The position numbers were made by a program, and so were the translations under genes. From JAFGVL01 sp963663245 (GTDB lineage Bacteria; Bacteroidota; Bacteroidia; Bacteroidales; Paludibacteraceae), in contig OY760143.1 of the NCBI GenBank assembly GCA_963663245.1, positions 682,001 through 746,000 of the forward strand: 64,000 nucleotides of DNA. Direction: 5' to 3'. The notes beneath the pieces are model-generated. The model was not told where the DNA came from and searched no databases. It saw only the letters and a list, made by a program, of their open reading frames with translations. Positions 1 to 9,747 of the stretch are shown one piece after another. The first letter of the stretch is position 1; every line of letters starts with the position of its first letter.

Positions 1-1583
1 GTAACCGAACAATTTACAACCGAGCAACTATAGTTTTCAAATCGGATGATAATTTAGATTTAATAGGAGGAAGTAATTCAACCGCTGGTTGTGGAGGACA
101 AGGTTCATATTATGACACACCAATAGTTGATGCAACCTTAGATGCTCAGTATGTGGCAACACATACTTTAGAGGATGATTTAACGGATGAAGTTTTTGCT
201 AAAGAATCGATAGGACAACATTTATTTATTACAACGACTATTCAAGGTTTTTTAGTTTCACAACTGTCAACTTTAGGTCTTCCAGTTAGTGACGTGTCTA
301 AGTATGATATTTTTAATGAAGAGGGGAATCTTGTTAAAACTACAGATTATTTTACGCAAGATGACCCAACACAAGAATACTTAGCTGTTGCTAATTTAGG
401 AGGAGGGTGTATTGAGGAGTTTGAATATACTATTACAGTAGCAAAAGTTCCAAGTTTTGATGCAGCTACTACTGCAGAAAGTGTTGTTAAACCAGATTTC
501 CCTGGAGATGCAAGTGGTAGTTTTAGTGTGAGGGTTTTTGATGGAACACCCGGCTATAGTTTAACGGTTAAGGATGAACTTGGAACAACTATTTTTCATA
601 GTAACTCTACATCAGCAGATTTAGATGGAGGAACTCCAGCAGGAAAAACATTTCTTGTAGATGGATTAGCAAAAGGAACCTACACTTATTTTATAGGAGA
701 TCAAGGATCTGTCCCTGTTTCGGGTTCTGTTTCGGTTCCAGATAAATCGCAACCAACATTAGAAATATCAGGTCCTACAGAAGAATGTGAAGGTTCTTCT
801 GTAGTCTTAACTGCAGCTAAAAACGGAGGGGATAAAGATGCTGTTTTTGAATATGTATGGTATAAGTCAGAAAATAATGTTGATTGGGATCTCCTTAGTG
901 AGAGCTCAAATACATTGACATTAAATAATGTAAGTATTGCTAATACTGCTCCATATTATAGAGCATACGTTTGTGATGGGGCTGTTTTTGCTACTGATGA
1001 TCATGAATTGACAGTCTTAATACAGCCTAAAATTATTGTTGCTGATATTGATTCTGGGTGTTATGAGTATAATTTAATTGACTATCCTGTTAGGGAGAAA
1101 AATAAATTGACTCCTGATGATTATGATTTAACTTTTCATACTTCTAGACCAACTTCTGCTATTGATAACCGCTTTTTAATACCATCATCAAAATATATAT
1201 TGAAAAAGCATCAAGTGGTATGGGCTCGTATTTCTATTGAAGATAAGTGCTATGATCCTGCAAGTGTACGTGTTTATGTGAAATCAATGGAAGAATGTTA
1301 CCCTATTATAATATCAGATTTCTTTTCGCCAGATTATGATGGATTTAATGATAGATGGGAAGTTGGTGGTTTAGAAGAATATGATAACCCTGAGATTTTA
1401 GTATATGATCGTTATGGTAAAGTTGTATTTAAAGGAGGAAAAGAAGATCTATTAGAACCATACGGATGGGATGGAACTTATTTAGGAAAACCTCTTCCGT
1501 CTGCAGACTATTGGTATCAAATGAAATTTAAAGAAATTGAGCCTAAAGTAGGTCACTTTACTCTTAAAAGAAAGAAAGAATAA
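1..1583 (+). CDS. T9SS type B sorting-domain protein, 5' end outside window
   Basis: The reading frame is open from the first bases of the window (codons in frame from base 3), so the real start lies upstream; the GTG at 153 is only an internal valine codon. About 526 residues are visible. The last ~95 residues (from about base 1300) match the gliding-motility-associated, type B C-terminal signal of the type IX secretion system: a SPDYDGFNDRWEV motif (family form TPNGDGxND), then VYDRYGKVVF, a WDGT motif, and a basic tail ending KRKKE. The middle part has immunoglobulin/PKD-like beta-rich segments with paired cysteines (for example the stretch encoded near 785-1000). It is therefore probably a secreted or surface-attached adhesin-like protein. 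Its exact ligand or role cannot be told. A hairpin terminator follows directly. Confidence 0.85.
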   Translation, partial: NRTIYNRATIVFKSDDNLDLIGGSNSTAGCGGQGSYYDTPIVDATLDAQYVATHTLEDDLTDEVFAKESIGQHLFITTTIQGFLVSQLSTLGLPVSDVSKYDIFNEEGNLVKTTDYFTQDDPTQEYLAVANLGGGCIEEFEYTITVAKVPSFDAATTAESVVKPDFPGDASGSFSVRVFDGTPGYSLTVKDELGTTIFHSNSTSADLDGGTPAGKTFLVDGLAKGTYTYFIGDQGSVPVSGSVSVPDKSQPTLEISGPTEECEGSSVVLTAAKNGGDKDAVFEYVWYKSENNVDWDLLSESSNTLTLNNVSIANTAPYYRAYVCDGAVFATDDHELTVLIQPKIIVADIDSGCYEYNLIDYPVREKNKLTPDDYDLTFHTSRPTSAIDNRFLIPSSKYILKKHQVVWARISIEDKCYDPASVRVYVKSMEECYPIIISDFFSPDYDGFNDRWEVGGLEEYDNPEILVYDRYGKVVFKGGKEDLLEPYGWDGTYLGKPLPSADYWYQMKFKEIEPKVGHFTLKRKKE

Positions 1584-1604
1584 ATAAGAATATCTAAATA
1601 CTAT

Positions 1605-1639
1605 AAAAAGGCAGTCAACTTAAAATGACTGCCTTTTTT
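1605..1639 (+). terminator. Rho-independent terminator after the T9SS cargo gene
   Basis: An arm AAAAAGGCAGTCA (1605-1617), an 8-base loop and a complementary arm ending in a T run (1626-1639). It lies 22 bases after the stop codon. The A run on the left makes it plausible in both directions. Confidence 0.85.
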
Positions 1640-1682
1640 ATTCTTTTTATATGCACTATCTTTATAGTTGTAAACTTCTAAT

Positions 1683-2579
1683 ATGATAAATTTTACTTCA
1701 ATATCTATTTATGATAAACCAAAAATTGACGAGTTCTTCTTATCCGTTAATTATCAAAACTGTGATTTTTCATTTGCTAATCTTTTTTGTTGGCAAAAAG
1801 AATATCAAACTCAGTTTGCAATAATTGATGATTTTTTAGTTATTAGATATATTTGTGATGATGGATTACCTTGCTATATGATGCCAATTGGTAATGCTGA
1901 TATGAGAGAGGTTTTGTTGAAATTACTTGAAATTTCAAATGCAGCTAATGAACGCTTTAGAATTCATGCCGTTACTGTAGAAATGTTTCATATGATAAAT
2001 ACGGCTTTACCAAATACGTTTAGCTTTATCCCTTATAGAGATTATTTTGAGTATATCTATCTTAGTAAAGATCTAATAGAACTAAAAGGAAAGAAATATC
2101 AATCCAAACGGAATCATATTAATCGTTTTAAAAGCCTTTATCCGAATTTTACATATAAGACGCTCACTTCAGAATATCGAAGTCAATGTAAAGAGTTGTA
2201 TGCTCTTTGGGTTGAAGCCTATAATAAGAAATATCCCAATGGTTTAATGCTTGGAGAGGAATATGCTGTTCATGCTGCATTGAATAATTTTGATGCTTTA
2301 GGTTTAAAAGGAGGAGCAATCTTTCTTAATGAGAAGATGATTGCTTTTAGTGTTGGTCAAGGAGTTACTAGTGATACTTTTGTTGTTAATATTGAAAAGG
2401 CTTTGGTGGATTATAAAGGAGCTTTTCAGTTAATAAATAAACTCTTTATTTGCCATGAAGCAAGTGAATATACATTTATTAATAGAGAGGAAGATCTAGG
2501 AATACCTTCATTGCGTCAAGCAAAAATGTCATATTATCCGGTGAAGTTTTTAGAACGAGGAACTGTCTGTTTAAAGTAG
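1683..2579 (+). CDS. DUF2156-family protein (phosphatidylglycerol lysyltransferase C-terminal-like)
   Basis: A 298-residue soluble protein that I recognise as a DUF2156-type, GNAT-fold protein related to the soluble half of MprF. Family features are the N-terminal FSFANLFCW segment (about residues 29-37), the IPYRDYFEYIY segment, the basic KKYQSKRNHINRFK stretch (about 137-150) and the AYNKKYPNG segment. In MprF this domain transfers an aminoacyl group from tRNA to lipid. The soluble Bacteroidota homologues have no proven substrate, so I assign only the fold. It is 8 bases upstream of another GNAT protein and likely co-transcribed with it. The start is an ATG with no alternative nearby. Confidence 0.8.
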   Translation: MINFTSISIYDKPKIDEFFLSVNYQNCDFSFANLFCWQKEYQTQFAIIDDFLVIRYICDDGLPCYMMPIGNADMREVLLKLLEISNAANERFRIHAVTVEMFHMINTALPNTFSFIPYRDYFEYIYLSKDLIELKGKKYQSKRNHINRFKSLYPNFTYKTLTSEYRSQCKELYALWVEAYNKKYPNGLMLGEEYAVHAALNNFDALGLKGGAIFLNEKMIAFSVGQGVTSDTFVVNIEKALVDYKGAFQLINKLFICHEASEYTFINREEDLGIPSLRQAKMSYYPVKFLERGTVCLK

Positions 2580-2586
2580 ACTTATA

Positions 2587-3423
2587 ATGATTTCATACGC
2601 TCAACCCCAACATACAATTCAGATACGTTCGTTATGGAAGGCTGTTTTTCAAGATTCGGACACATTTCTCGATTTATATTTTGAGAAGATCTATAAACCT
2701 GAACGTTGTGTTATAAGTATATATAATAACGATTTATGTGCAGCTCTTCAGTTATTGCCTTACACTTTTATAATAAAAGGAGTTGAAGTTAATGGGATTT
2801 ATATTTTTGCTGTAATGACGAAGCCTTTAGAAAGAAAAAAAGGACATATGTCTGATATGTTGTCTTTCGTATTTAAAGAACTAAAAGATGAAGTTGATTT
2901 TGTTTTTCTTATTCCTCAAGAGAAAGAACTATTTTCTATGTATCATAAATTTGGTTTTGAGAATGCATTTAAATATCCAAAAGATGAAATTAATCTTCCC
3001 GTAGTTGATTCGAAAACTATAAGCCCAAGCATAGAAGAAGCGTATGACTTTTATTTTAGAGAAAATAAATCTGTAGATTTTGTGTATCAAACGTATAATC
3101 AGTTTGAATTTATTGCGAATAGTTTGCGCTTAGAAGGAGGAGAATTGTTAGCGGTAGAGACAGATAATAAGATTCAAGCAATTAGTTTTGCTTTGCCAGT
3201 TCAGAATAGAATAAGAATTTTAGATATAGTAAGTGAGAATGATGTTGCTAAAAAGAAACTACTTGCTGGAATTAGAAATAAATATAAGATAGAAAATGCC
3301 TGTGTTTCCTCCTCAGAATTACAATCTAGTTTGAAATTTGGAATGGTAAAAATACTTCAATCAGAACATATCTCTGTAAAAGATTTAGAGAATGTTTATT
3401 TGCCCTTAATGATGAGTGAATAA
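2587..3423 (+). CDS. GNAT-family N-acetyltransferase, substrate unknown
   Basis: A 278-residue protein with an N-terminal GNAT acetyltransferase domain. The sequence begins with the usual strand-helix segment (IRSLWKAVFQDSDTF), followed by a GIYIFAVMTKPLERKKGHM stretch (about residues 70-88) that corresponds to the acetyl-CoA binding V/I-x-T-x-P-x-x-R-x-x-G region. The C-terminal half resembles the Eis-like second domain often fused to such acetyltransferases. The gene starts 8 bases after the DUF2156 gene, so the two probably form an operon. The acceptor substrate cannot be deduced. No membrane segment or signal peptide is visible. Confidence 0.75.
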   Translation: MISYAQPQHTIQIRSLWKAVFQDSDTFLDLYFEKIYKPERCVISIYNNDLCAALQLLPYTFIIKGVEVNGIYIFAVMTKPLERKKGHMSDMLSFVFKELKDEVDFVFLIPQEKELFSMYHKFGFENAFKYPKDEINLPVVDSKTISPSIEEAYDFYFRENKSVDFVYQTYNQFEFIANSLRLEGGELLAVETDNKIQAISFALPVQNRIRILDIVSENDVAKKKLLAGIRNKYKIENACVSSSELQSSLKFGMVKILQSEHISVKDLENVYLPLMMSE

Positions 3424-3460
3424 ACTTGAAGCATGGAACCTGAAACTTAGAACTTTTATA

Positions 3461-3468
3461 TATCTTTG
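3461..3468 (+). promoter_or_regulatory. Predicted -7 promoter box for glyS
   Basis: TATCTTTG matches the Bacteroidota -7 consensus TAnnTTTG. It lies 47 bases before the glyS start codon. No convincing -33 TTG is seen at the usual distance. Confidence 0.6.
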
Positions 3469-3515
3469 CGTTTCAAATTCTCAACTTTTCATTTATAACT
3501 TATAATTTATTTAGA

Positions 3516-5060
3516 ATGGCCTCACAAGAAGATGTTTTCAAAAAATTGATTGCTCATAGTAAAGAGTACGGTTTTGTTTTTCCTTCAAGCGAAATTTATG
3601 ATGGTCTTGGCGCTGTATATGATTACGGTCAGATGGGTGTTGAATTAAAAAACAACATTAAAAAATATTGGTGGGATAGTATGGTTCTTTTGCATGATAA
3701 TATTGTAGGGATTGATTCAGCAATTTTTATGCATCCAACTATATGGAAAGCTTCAGGACATGTTGATGCATTTAATGATCCATTAATTGACAATAAAGAC
3801 TCAAAAAAGCGTTATCGTGCAGATGTGTTGATTGAAGATTTAATGGCAAAGCAAGATGATAAGGTTGAGAAAGAGTGTGCAAAAGCGGCAAAAAAATTTG
3901 GAGAATCTTTTGACAAAGAGATGTATATTCAAACAAATGGGCGAATACAAGATTTATTGAAAAAGAAAAATGAGATACATACCCGTTTTGTTAAAGCATT
4001 AAATGATTCAGATTTAGAAGAATTAAAGAAGATTATAGAGGATTATGAAGTAGTTTGTCCGATTAGTGGTTCTAAAAATTGGACTGATGTTCGTCAATTT
4101 AATTTGATGTTTAGTACAGAAATGGGTTCAACTGCAGAAGGAGCATCTAAAATCTATTTGCGACCAGAAACAGCACAAGGAATTTTTGTTAATTACCTAA
4201 ATGTACAGAAGACTGGCCGTATGCGTATTCCATTTGGGATTGCTCAAATAGGTAAAGCTTTCCGTAATGAGATAGTTGCTCGTCAGTTTATTTTTCGTAT
4301 GCGTGAATTTGAACAAATGGAAATGCAATATTTTGTAAAACCAGGTACTGAATTAGAATGGTTTGAGAAGTGGAAAGAATTGCGTCTAAAATGGCATAAA
4401 GCACTAGGCTTAGGAGATCATAAATATCGTTTTCATGATCATGATAAGTTAGCTCACTATGCTAATGCTGCAACTGATGTTGAATTTGAAATGCCATTTG
4501 GATTTAAAGAAGTAGAAGGAATACACTCACGTACAGATTTTGATTTGAAAAGTCATGAGGAGTTTTCAGGTAAAAATATTAAATACTTTGATCCAGAGCT
4601 AAACCAGTCGTATGTGCCATATGTTATTGAAACCTCAATAGGGGTTGATAGGATGTTTTTAAGCGTGATGGCGGCATCTTATAATGAAGAGCAATTAGAA
4701 GGAGGAGATTCACGTGTTGTGCTTTCTATACCTCCTGTATTAGCTCCAGTTAAAGTTTGTGTTATGCCTTTAACTAAAAAAGATGGTATGCCTGATAAAG
4801 CCCGTCAGATTATAGGAGAATTAAAATTTGATTTAAAATGCGCTTATGATGAAAAAGATTCAATAGGAAAGCGTTATCGTAGACAAGATGCAGTTGGGAC
4901 TCCATTTTGTGTTACTGTTGATCACGACACGTTGAAAGATGACACTGTTACTATTAGACATAGAGACACAATGAAACAAGAGCGAGTTCTGATAAAAGAC
5001 TTATCTAGAATTATTGGAGAACAAGTTTCTATGAAAGATTTATTTAAGAAGATAGTATAA
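3516..5060 (+). CDS. glyS: Glycyl-tRNA synthetase, single-chain type
   Basis: A 514-residue class II aminoacyl-tRNA synthetase that charges tRNA-Gly. It is the alpha2 (eukaryote/archaea-like) form used by Bacteroidota, not the alpha/beta tetramer of proteobacteria. The N terminus has the FVFPSSEIYDGLGAVYDYGQ signature. The motif 2 region contains LRPETAQGIFVNY and RIPFGIAQIGKAFRNE, and motif 3 lies near VIETSIGVDRMFL. The anticodon-binding domain occupies about the last 110 residues (PPVLAPVKVCVMPLTKK onward). Length is normal for the family. It has its own predicted promoter and ends at a bidirectional terminator shared with the convergent polysaccharide locus. Confidence 0.96.
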   Translation: MASQEDVFKKLIAHSKEYGFVFPSSEIYDGLGAVYDYGQMGVELKNNIKKYWWDSMVLLHDNIVGIDSAIFMHPTIWKASGHVDAFNDPLIDNKDSKKRYRADVLIEDLMAKQDDKVEKECAKAAKKFGESFDKEMYIQTNGRIQDLLKKKNEIHTRFVKALNDSDLEELKKIIEDYEVVCPISGSKNWTDVRQFNLMFSTEMGSTAEGASKIYLRPETAQGIFVNYLNVQKTGRMRIPFGIAQIGKAFRNEIVARQFIFRMREFEQMEMQYFVKPGTELEWFEKWKELRLKWHKALGLGDHKYRFHDHDKLAHYANAATDVEFEMPFGFKEVEGIHSRTDFDLKSHEEFSGKNIKYFDPELNQSYVPYVIETSIGVDRMFLSVMAASYNEEQLEGGDSRVVLSIPPVLAPVKVCVMPLTKKDGMPDKARQIIGELKFDLKCAYDEKDSIGKRYRRQDAVGTPFCVTVDHDTLKDDTVTIRHRDTMKQERVLIKDLSRIIGEQVSMKDLFKKIV

Positions 5061-5090
5061 GCAATTTAATTTGAGTGTTCATATAATAAT

Positions 5091-5123
5091 AAAAATGGCT
5101 AAGATAATTCTTAGCCATTTTTA
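5091..5123. terminator. Bidirectional terminator between glyS and the polysaccharide locus
   Basis: AAAAATGGCTAAGA (5091-5104) pairs with TTCTTAGCCATTTTT downstream. The A run on one side and T run on the other suit termination of both glyS and the convergent minus-strand operon, whose last stop is at 5131. Confidence 0.85.
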
Positions 5124-5130
5124 TTGTGTC

Positions 5131-6534
5131 TTAATATGCTGTCTTATCTCCTTTAATCATCAACTTGATAGTTTGGAAGATAATTTTGATATCTAAACCA
5201 AATGTCCAATTCTCTAGGTACCACACATCACGTTTAACCCGTCTTTCCATTTCACTTATTTTTTTTGTTTCTCCTCTGAGTCCTGCTACTTGTGACCAAC
5301 CTGTTATGCCAGGTTTTGCTAAATGTCTAAGCATATATTTGTCAATAATCTCTGAATATTGAGTAGTGTGTTTTACCATATGTGGTCTAGGTCCAATAAT
5401 ACTCATATCTCCAAACAAAACATTAATAAATTGTGGAGTTTCATCTAGGTTTGTTTTTCTTAAATATAAACCAATTTTTGTAACTCGCACATCATCCTTT
5501 GTTGCTTGTTTGCTATGTGCATCATTATTTACTTGCATCGATCTAAACTTTATGCATGTAAATGTTTTTCCAGATTTTCCAGTTCTTTTTTGCAAGAAAA
5601 AAACGGGTCCTTTTGAACTTAGTTTAATGTAGGGAACCAAGACTAATAGTAATATTGGAAAAACGGTTGTTAAAAAGAGAATTGAGAATATTAAATCAAA
5701 ACTTCTTTTTATAATTGAATTTACTACTGACTCTAAAGGTTCACTGCGTAGAGAGACAATAGGGATGTTGTTGAAAAATTGTAAGCGAACTTTTTTATCT
5801 AAGAATTTCTTAAAATCAGGGACGAAATAAAATCGAATTAGATTATTTTCTGCATAGGATAGAATAGAAAGAAACTTTTTTTCTTCATCAGTAGGTAAGG
5901 CACAAAAGATTTCCTCTACATTGTTTTTTTTAAGGAATGGAATTACATCTTCTAAAGATCCCTTGTAGGAGTCAATAAAATCAGTAGCGTTATATTCTTT
6001 TTTATCATCAAAAAAACCAAGTAATTTATATCCGTTTGTTTTGTTTAATACAATTTCCTTATAGGTTTGATGGGCAATGTTCCCAGTACCTAATATAATA
6101 ATAGGACGAAGGTGTTTTTTTCTTGTTCTTATATAGCTTAATAACCTGCGAAAAGAGATTCTCCAAGTAAGAATGAAAAGAAAGACTGAAGCTCCTAAAG
6201 TAATTATATAACTTAATCTGAATTCAGTGAAATTGTTTGTTATAAAAAGAATGGGTAATAATAAGAAGAAATGTGTTAATGTTTGTTTTAATACTTTATC
6301 AAGAATTTCTTCAATAGTAACTATTCTTTTGTGTAATACTACACCTAACAATGCAATACCAATAAAATAGGTTAGGTTAAAGAAAATGAGAAAGTCTTTT
6401 TTCTCAATGAAATAAGGATAAGAAAGCTGATCTTTATAGATATAAAATACCATAAAGAAACAGATGTTTATTAGAAGTACTTCACCTAAGACTACTAAAA
6501 ACTTTATAAATGAAGAGTTTCGGGTTGATCTCAT
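5131..6534 (-). CDS. Polyprenyl-phosphate sugar-1-phosphate transferase (WcaJ/WbaP-like)
   Basis: A 467-residue membrane enzyme that starts repeat-unit synthesis by moving a sugar-1-phosphate from a nucleotide sugar to undecaprenyl phosphate on the inner membrane. The N-terminal ~125 residues hold about four membrane helices. A nucleotide-binding-like middle domain has PIIILGTGNIAHQTY (about residues 144-158). The C-terminal catalytic bacterial sugar transferase domain begins near KRSFDLIFS (about 274) and carries KFRSM, LRKTNLDETPQ and MSIIGPRPHM, the conserved catalytic region. It is the last gene of the minus-strand locus, 13 bases after the tyrosine kinase gene. The sugar it uses (glucose, galactose or other) cannot be read from sequence. 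Confidence 0.92.
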   Translation of the reverse strand: MRSTRNSSFIKFLVVLGEVLLINICFFMVFYIYKDQLSYPYFIEKKDFLIFFNLTYFIGIALLGVVLHKRIVTIEEILDKVLKQTLTHFFLLLPILFITNNFTEFRLSYIITLGASVFLFILTWRISFRRLLSYIRTRKKHLRPIIILGTGNIAHQTYKEIVLNKTNGYKLLGFFDDKKEYNATDFIDSYKGSLEDVIPFLKKNNVEEIFCALPTDEEKKFLSILSYAENNLIRFYFVPDFKKFLDKKVRLQFFNNIPIVSLRSEPLESVVNSIIKRSFDLIFSILFLTTVFPILLLVLVPYIKLSSKGPVFFLQKRTGKSGKTFTCIKFRSMQVNNDAHSKQATKDDVRVTKIGLYLRKTNLDETPQFINVLFGDMSIIGPRPHMVKHTTQYSEIIDKYMLRHLAKPGITGWSQVAGLRGETKKISEMERRVKRDVWYLENWTFGLDIKIIFQTIKLMIKGDKTAY

Positions 6535-6547
6535 AGAAATAACAACT

Positions 6548-8902
6548 TTAGTTGTTATGTTTTTTTGACATGAAACTTAAAATTGATTTAAAGTTTTTTT
6601 TCTTGTTCTGATAATACTTGTATCCATATCCATATCCATATCCATATCCTTTCTTCTCAATGTCAGTATCATTTAAGATAACATTAATATTAGATAGTTT
6701 GTTCTCTTTATGTAGATCATTGATATAAGTAATGCTTGATTTTGATGTTATATTTTCTCTAGTGACATATAGCGTTAGATCAGATATTCTATTTATTAAA
6801 AATGTGTCTGAAATAATACCAACTGGAGCAGTATCGACTAAGATATAGTCATAGTCTTTTTTTAGATCTTCAAACAAATTATCTAATAAATCTTTGTTTA
6901 AAAGCTCGTTTGGATTAGGAGGTATTATCCCTGCTTGAATAATATCTAGGTAGGGATGTAGGTTTGATTTCTCTATTAAATTTTCAATATTTTCTCCATT
7001 TGACAAATAGCTGGTTAAACCCTTTTTCTTTGTAATTCCAACATACTCAGCTAAACTTGGATTACGAATATCTAAACCAACTAAAAGAACCTTTTTTTCT
7101 ATCATGGCAAATGTTTGAGCTAAATTTGAAGCTACAAACGTTTTCCCTTCTCCAGAAACAGTTGATGTAATAGATATTATTTTTTTGTTAGAACTGTTTA
7201 AAATAAATATTAGGTTGTTTCTTAATGAACGGAAAAGCTCTGTTAAACTAGAGGTGTCGTTGATGCCGACAGCTATCTTCTGATTTATTCTATTAGTTGG
7301 AATCTCACCTATAATTGGAGCTTTACATAGTTTCTCTAAATCTTCTTTGCTAGATATTTTTGTTTGTAGAAGTTCAATTAAATAGAAAACTATTATAGGA
7401 GTAAAGAATCCTAATATAAGAGCAATAAGTATAATGATTTCTTTTTGAGGAGATACTGGATAAATTCCTGCTCTTGGGTGAGAAACAATTTTTGCTTTAG
7501 GTGTTGTTGCTGCTAGTGTTAGGTTTGTTTCTTCTTTCTTTTGTAATAAAAATAGATATAAGGTTTCTTTAATTTGTTGTTGTCGCTTAATTTCAAGAAA
7601 CTCTCTTTCTATGCGAGGAATTTCTTGTATGCGTCCTGCAGTTATATTTTCTTCTCTTTTTAAGTCACGTTTTGCTATTAAGAGCGTTTTCTTGACATTT
7701 TCTACACTGCTTTTAATGCCATTGTGCATATTATTTAATTGAGATACTAGTGTGTGATATGACGGATTTTCATTTGACGATACTTTCTGAATGCGCTCCT
7801 TCTCAAGAATTAATTCGTTGTGTTTATTGATTAAACCGACTAAGCCAATGTCTGTTATCCCTAAATTTGGTATCAACTTGTCTTTATTCGAAGCTTTCCC
7901 TACAAAATCTTCAATAAACCCTATAATATTTATTTGTGTTTCAATTTCATTTAATTTGCCTTCAAAAACACCTGTTTGTTCAATAAACAATTGAGCTTCA
8001 GAAGAAATGTCTGTTATTTTGTTATTTGACTTAAATGATTCAACATTTTTCTCTACATATTTCAATTCTTTACTAAGTGACTTTAGACGAACATCGATAA
8101 AAATACTAGTGTTGTAGGCAATTAGATTCTTATCTTCAATCGCTTGCAGATTATAATTTTCAATTAGTTTTTGTAAAAAAACTTTTCCTTTTTCTATGTT
8201 CTCATTATTAATTGAGATTCTAATAACATTGGAATAATAGTTTGTAGTAGAAGGAGCTATTTCTATATCTTTAGAAATAAGTACTGCTGCTGTTTCTGGG
8301 TTTTTTATTGTAATATACAAATCATCAGTTAAAGTGAAACTTTGATGTTGTTTAATTACAAAAGAAGCAAAAGGTAACTTGATTTCTGCAGGTAGTCTTT
8401 TTACCTTATTGTAATATTGAGTTTCGTTGTAATTTGTTTCAATAATATACTTTGATTTATTTTTTGAGATTACCATCTCAATATTCTTCAAGGTGTCTAA
8501 GTTAGCTTTCTTAACTTCTATTATAAGAGGTGTTTTTTTATAAACGAGTTCTTTTTTTAGTCCATTATTTTGTCTGTACGAGATATGATGATTTGTCGCA
8601 TATATTGTGCTGCGAATTAAATCAGCAGATTTTAACAACTCAATTTCATCGTAAACATTATTTTTTCCGCTTGAAAACCCGAGTTCATCTAAAATGGCTG
8701 TTTCTGTAATTCCAGAATCATTGTCTTTAATTAAAATTGAAGATTTTATTTCGTATTTATTATTAGTTGTTAATAGGTAAAGAACAGCTAATAATAAACA
8801 TACAATTACTGAAGCAGTAATCCATTTCCAACGAGAGAGTAAATGAAATACAATTTCTTTTATATTTATAGAGTCTTCTTGTTGTATATTGTCGTGCATC
8901 AT
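6548..8902 (-). CDS. Wzc-type polysaccharide copolymerase / tyrosine autokinase
   Basis: A 784-residue inner-membrane protein that controls chain length and export of the polysaccharide. It has an N-terminal Wzz domain with a membrane helix at about residues 33-50, a long coiled-coil periplasmic region (about 250-460), a second membrane helix near 490-510 (IIILIALILGFFTPIIVFY) and a cytoplasmic bacterial tyrosine kinase domain. The kinase has Walker A (SGEGKT), Walker A' (VLLVGLDIRNPSL) and Walker B (YILVDTAPVG). The tail has a tyrosine cluster made of GY repeats, the expected autophosphorylation site. It sits between the Wza-like lipoprotein gene (8 bases upstream) and the initiating transferase gene, the standard export module. 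Confidence 0.94.
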   Translation of the reverse strand: MMHDNIQQEDSINIKEIVFHLLSRWKWITASVIVCLLLAVLYLLTTNNKYEIKSSILIKDNDSGITETAILDELGFSSGKNNVYDEIELLKSADLIRSTIYATNHHISYRQNNGLKKELVYKKTPLIIEVKKANLDTLKNIEMVISKNKSKYIIETNYNETQYYNKVKRLPAEIKLPFASFVIKQHQSFTLTDDLYITIKNPETAAVLISKDIEIAPSTTNYYSNVIRISINNENIEKGKVFLQKLIENYNLQAIEDKNLIAYNTSIFIDVRLKSLSKELKYVEKNVESFKSNNKITDISSEAQLFIEQTGVFEGKLNEIETQINIIGFIEDFVGKASNKDKLIPNLGITDIGLVGLINKHNELILEKERIQKVSSNENPSYHTLVSQLNNMHNGIKSSVENVKKTLLIAKRDLKREENITAGRIQEIPRIEREFLEIKRQQQIKETLYLFLLQKKEETNLTLAATTPKAKIVSHPRAGIYPVSPQKEIIILIALILGFFTPIIVFYLIELLQTKISSKEDLEKLCKAPIIGEIPTNRINQKIAVGINDTSSLTELFRSLRNNLIFILNSSNKKIISITSTVSGEGKTFVASNLAQTFAMIEKKVLLVGLDIRNPSLAEYVGITKKKGLTSYLSNGENIENLIEKSNLHPYLDIIQAGIIPPNPNELLNKDLLDNLFEDLKKDYDYILVDTAPVGIISDTFLINRISDLTLYVTRENITSKSSITYINDLHKENKLSNINVILNDTDIEKKGYGYGYGYGYKYYQNKKKNFKSILSFMSKKHNN
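6621..6649. repeat. Hexanucleotide tandem repeat coding the kinase tyrosine tail
   Basis: The unit TATCCA is repeated about 4.8 times without interruption. It lies inside the Wzc-type kinase gene and encodes alternating glycine and tyrosine. Because the unit is 6 bases, copy-number change would add or remove Gly-Tyr pairs without a frameshift. Confidence 0.9.
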
Positions 8903-8910
8903 ATTATTTG

Positions 8911-9708
8911 CTATTTAAAGACAGTTATTAGTAAAGAAGTTAGACTAATTAATGTTGATGTAACTGATATTGATAATGTTTCAGCTCTACCAATAGCAGA
9001 AGAATTTGCTTGATGTTTGTTAGGTTCTACATATACAACATCATTTTGTTGTAGGTAATAGAATGGAGAGTTCATTATATTTTTATCTTGTAAATTTATC
9101 CTGTAAGTTTCTTTTGTTCCATCAGTCTTTTCCCTAACAATAAGGATATTCTTTCTTTTACCGTACATAGTCATATCTCCAGCGAGAGCAAGAGCATCAA
9201 AGATACTTACTCTTTCATCAAATATATTATAATTCCCAGGAGCTTTTACTTCTCCTAAAATTGATATTTGGTAGTTTGCAAATCGTATATGAATGATAGG
9301 CTCTTCAGTAATATATTTTGGAAATATTCTTTCCTTGATATATAACTCCACTTCTTTTTTAGTTTTTCCAATGACAGATATTTTTCCTAATACTGGGAAA
9401 TTTATTGTTCCATCACTTTCTACTAAATATGATTGTAAACCCATTGAAGAGTTGATAGTGTTACTTCTTCCAATAACATTGTTAGGAGTTAAAGAAAGAT
9501 TAAAAGCATAAGCCGCTTCAGGTGTTGTTGTATTAACTATAATTGTTAATAAATCGTTTGGAAATATTCTTGCTTCAGGCACTTTGGCTTGAGCACTTAC
9601 TTCGTTTTTTACATCTTTTAAATAAGGAATCTTCTTATAAGCTGTACAACTTGAAAATATGATTATTGAAGTAATAACAATGTAAGTATATTTTATAAGC
9701 TTAGCCAT
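8911..9708 (-). CDS. Wza-like polysaccharide export lipoprotein
   Basis: A 265-residue outer-membrane export protein. The N terminus is a lipoprotein signal: a hydrophobic stretch followed by the lipobox FSSC (Cys at about residue 21). The polysaccharide export domain begins near PEARIFPNDLLTI and is followed by an SLBB segment around ISILGEVKAPGNYNIF. The C terminus is a hydrophobic segment (about residues 245-264). Bacteroidota Wza proteins are shorter than the 379-residue E. coli form, as here. It is transcribed just ahead of the Wzc-type kinase, with which it should form the envelope-spanning export channel. Confidence 0.93.
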   Translation of the reverse strand: MAKLIKYTYIVITSIIIFSSCTAYKKIPYLKDVKNEVSAQAKVPEARIFPNDLLTIIVNTTTPEAAYAFNLSLTPNNVIGRSNTINSSMGLQSYLVESDGTINFPVLGKISVIGKTKKEVELYIKERIFPKYITEEPIIHIRFANYQISILGEVKAPGNYNIFDERVSIFDALALAGDMTMYGKRKNILIVREKTDGTKETYRINLQDKNIMNSPFYYLQQNDVVYVEPNKHQANSSAIGRAETLSISVTSTLISLTSLLITVFK

Positions 9709-9747
9709 TTGATGTTTTTTTATAATTTGTTAACAAAAATAGGTTTT

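Noticed and set aside
153..1583. GTG at 153 as a true gene start
   Set aside because: The frame is open without stops back to the first bases of the window, so the gene begins upstream.
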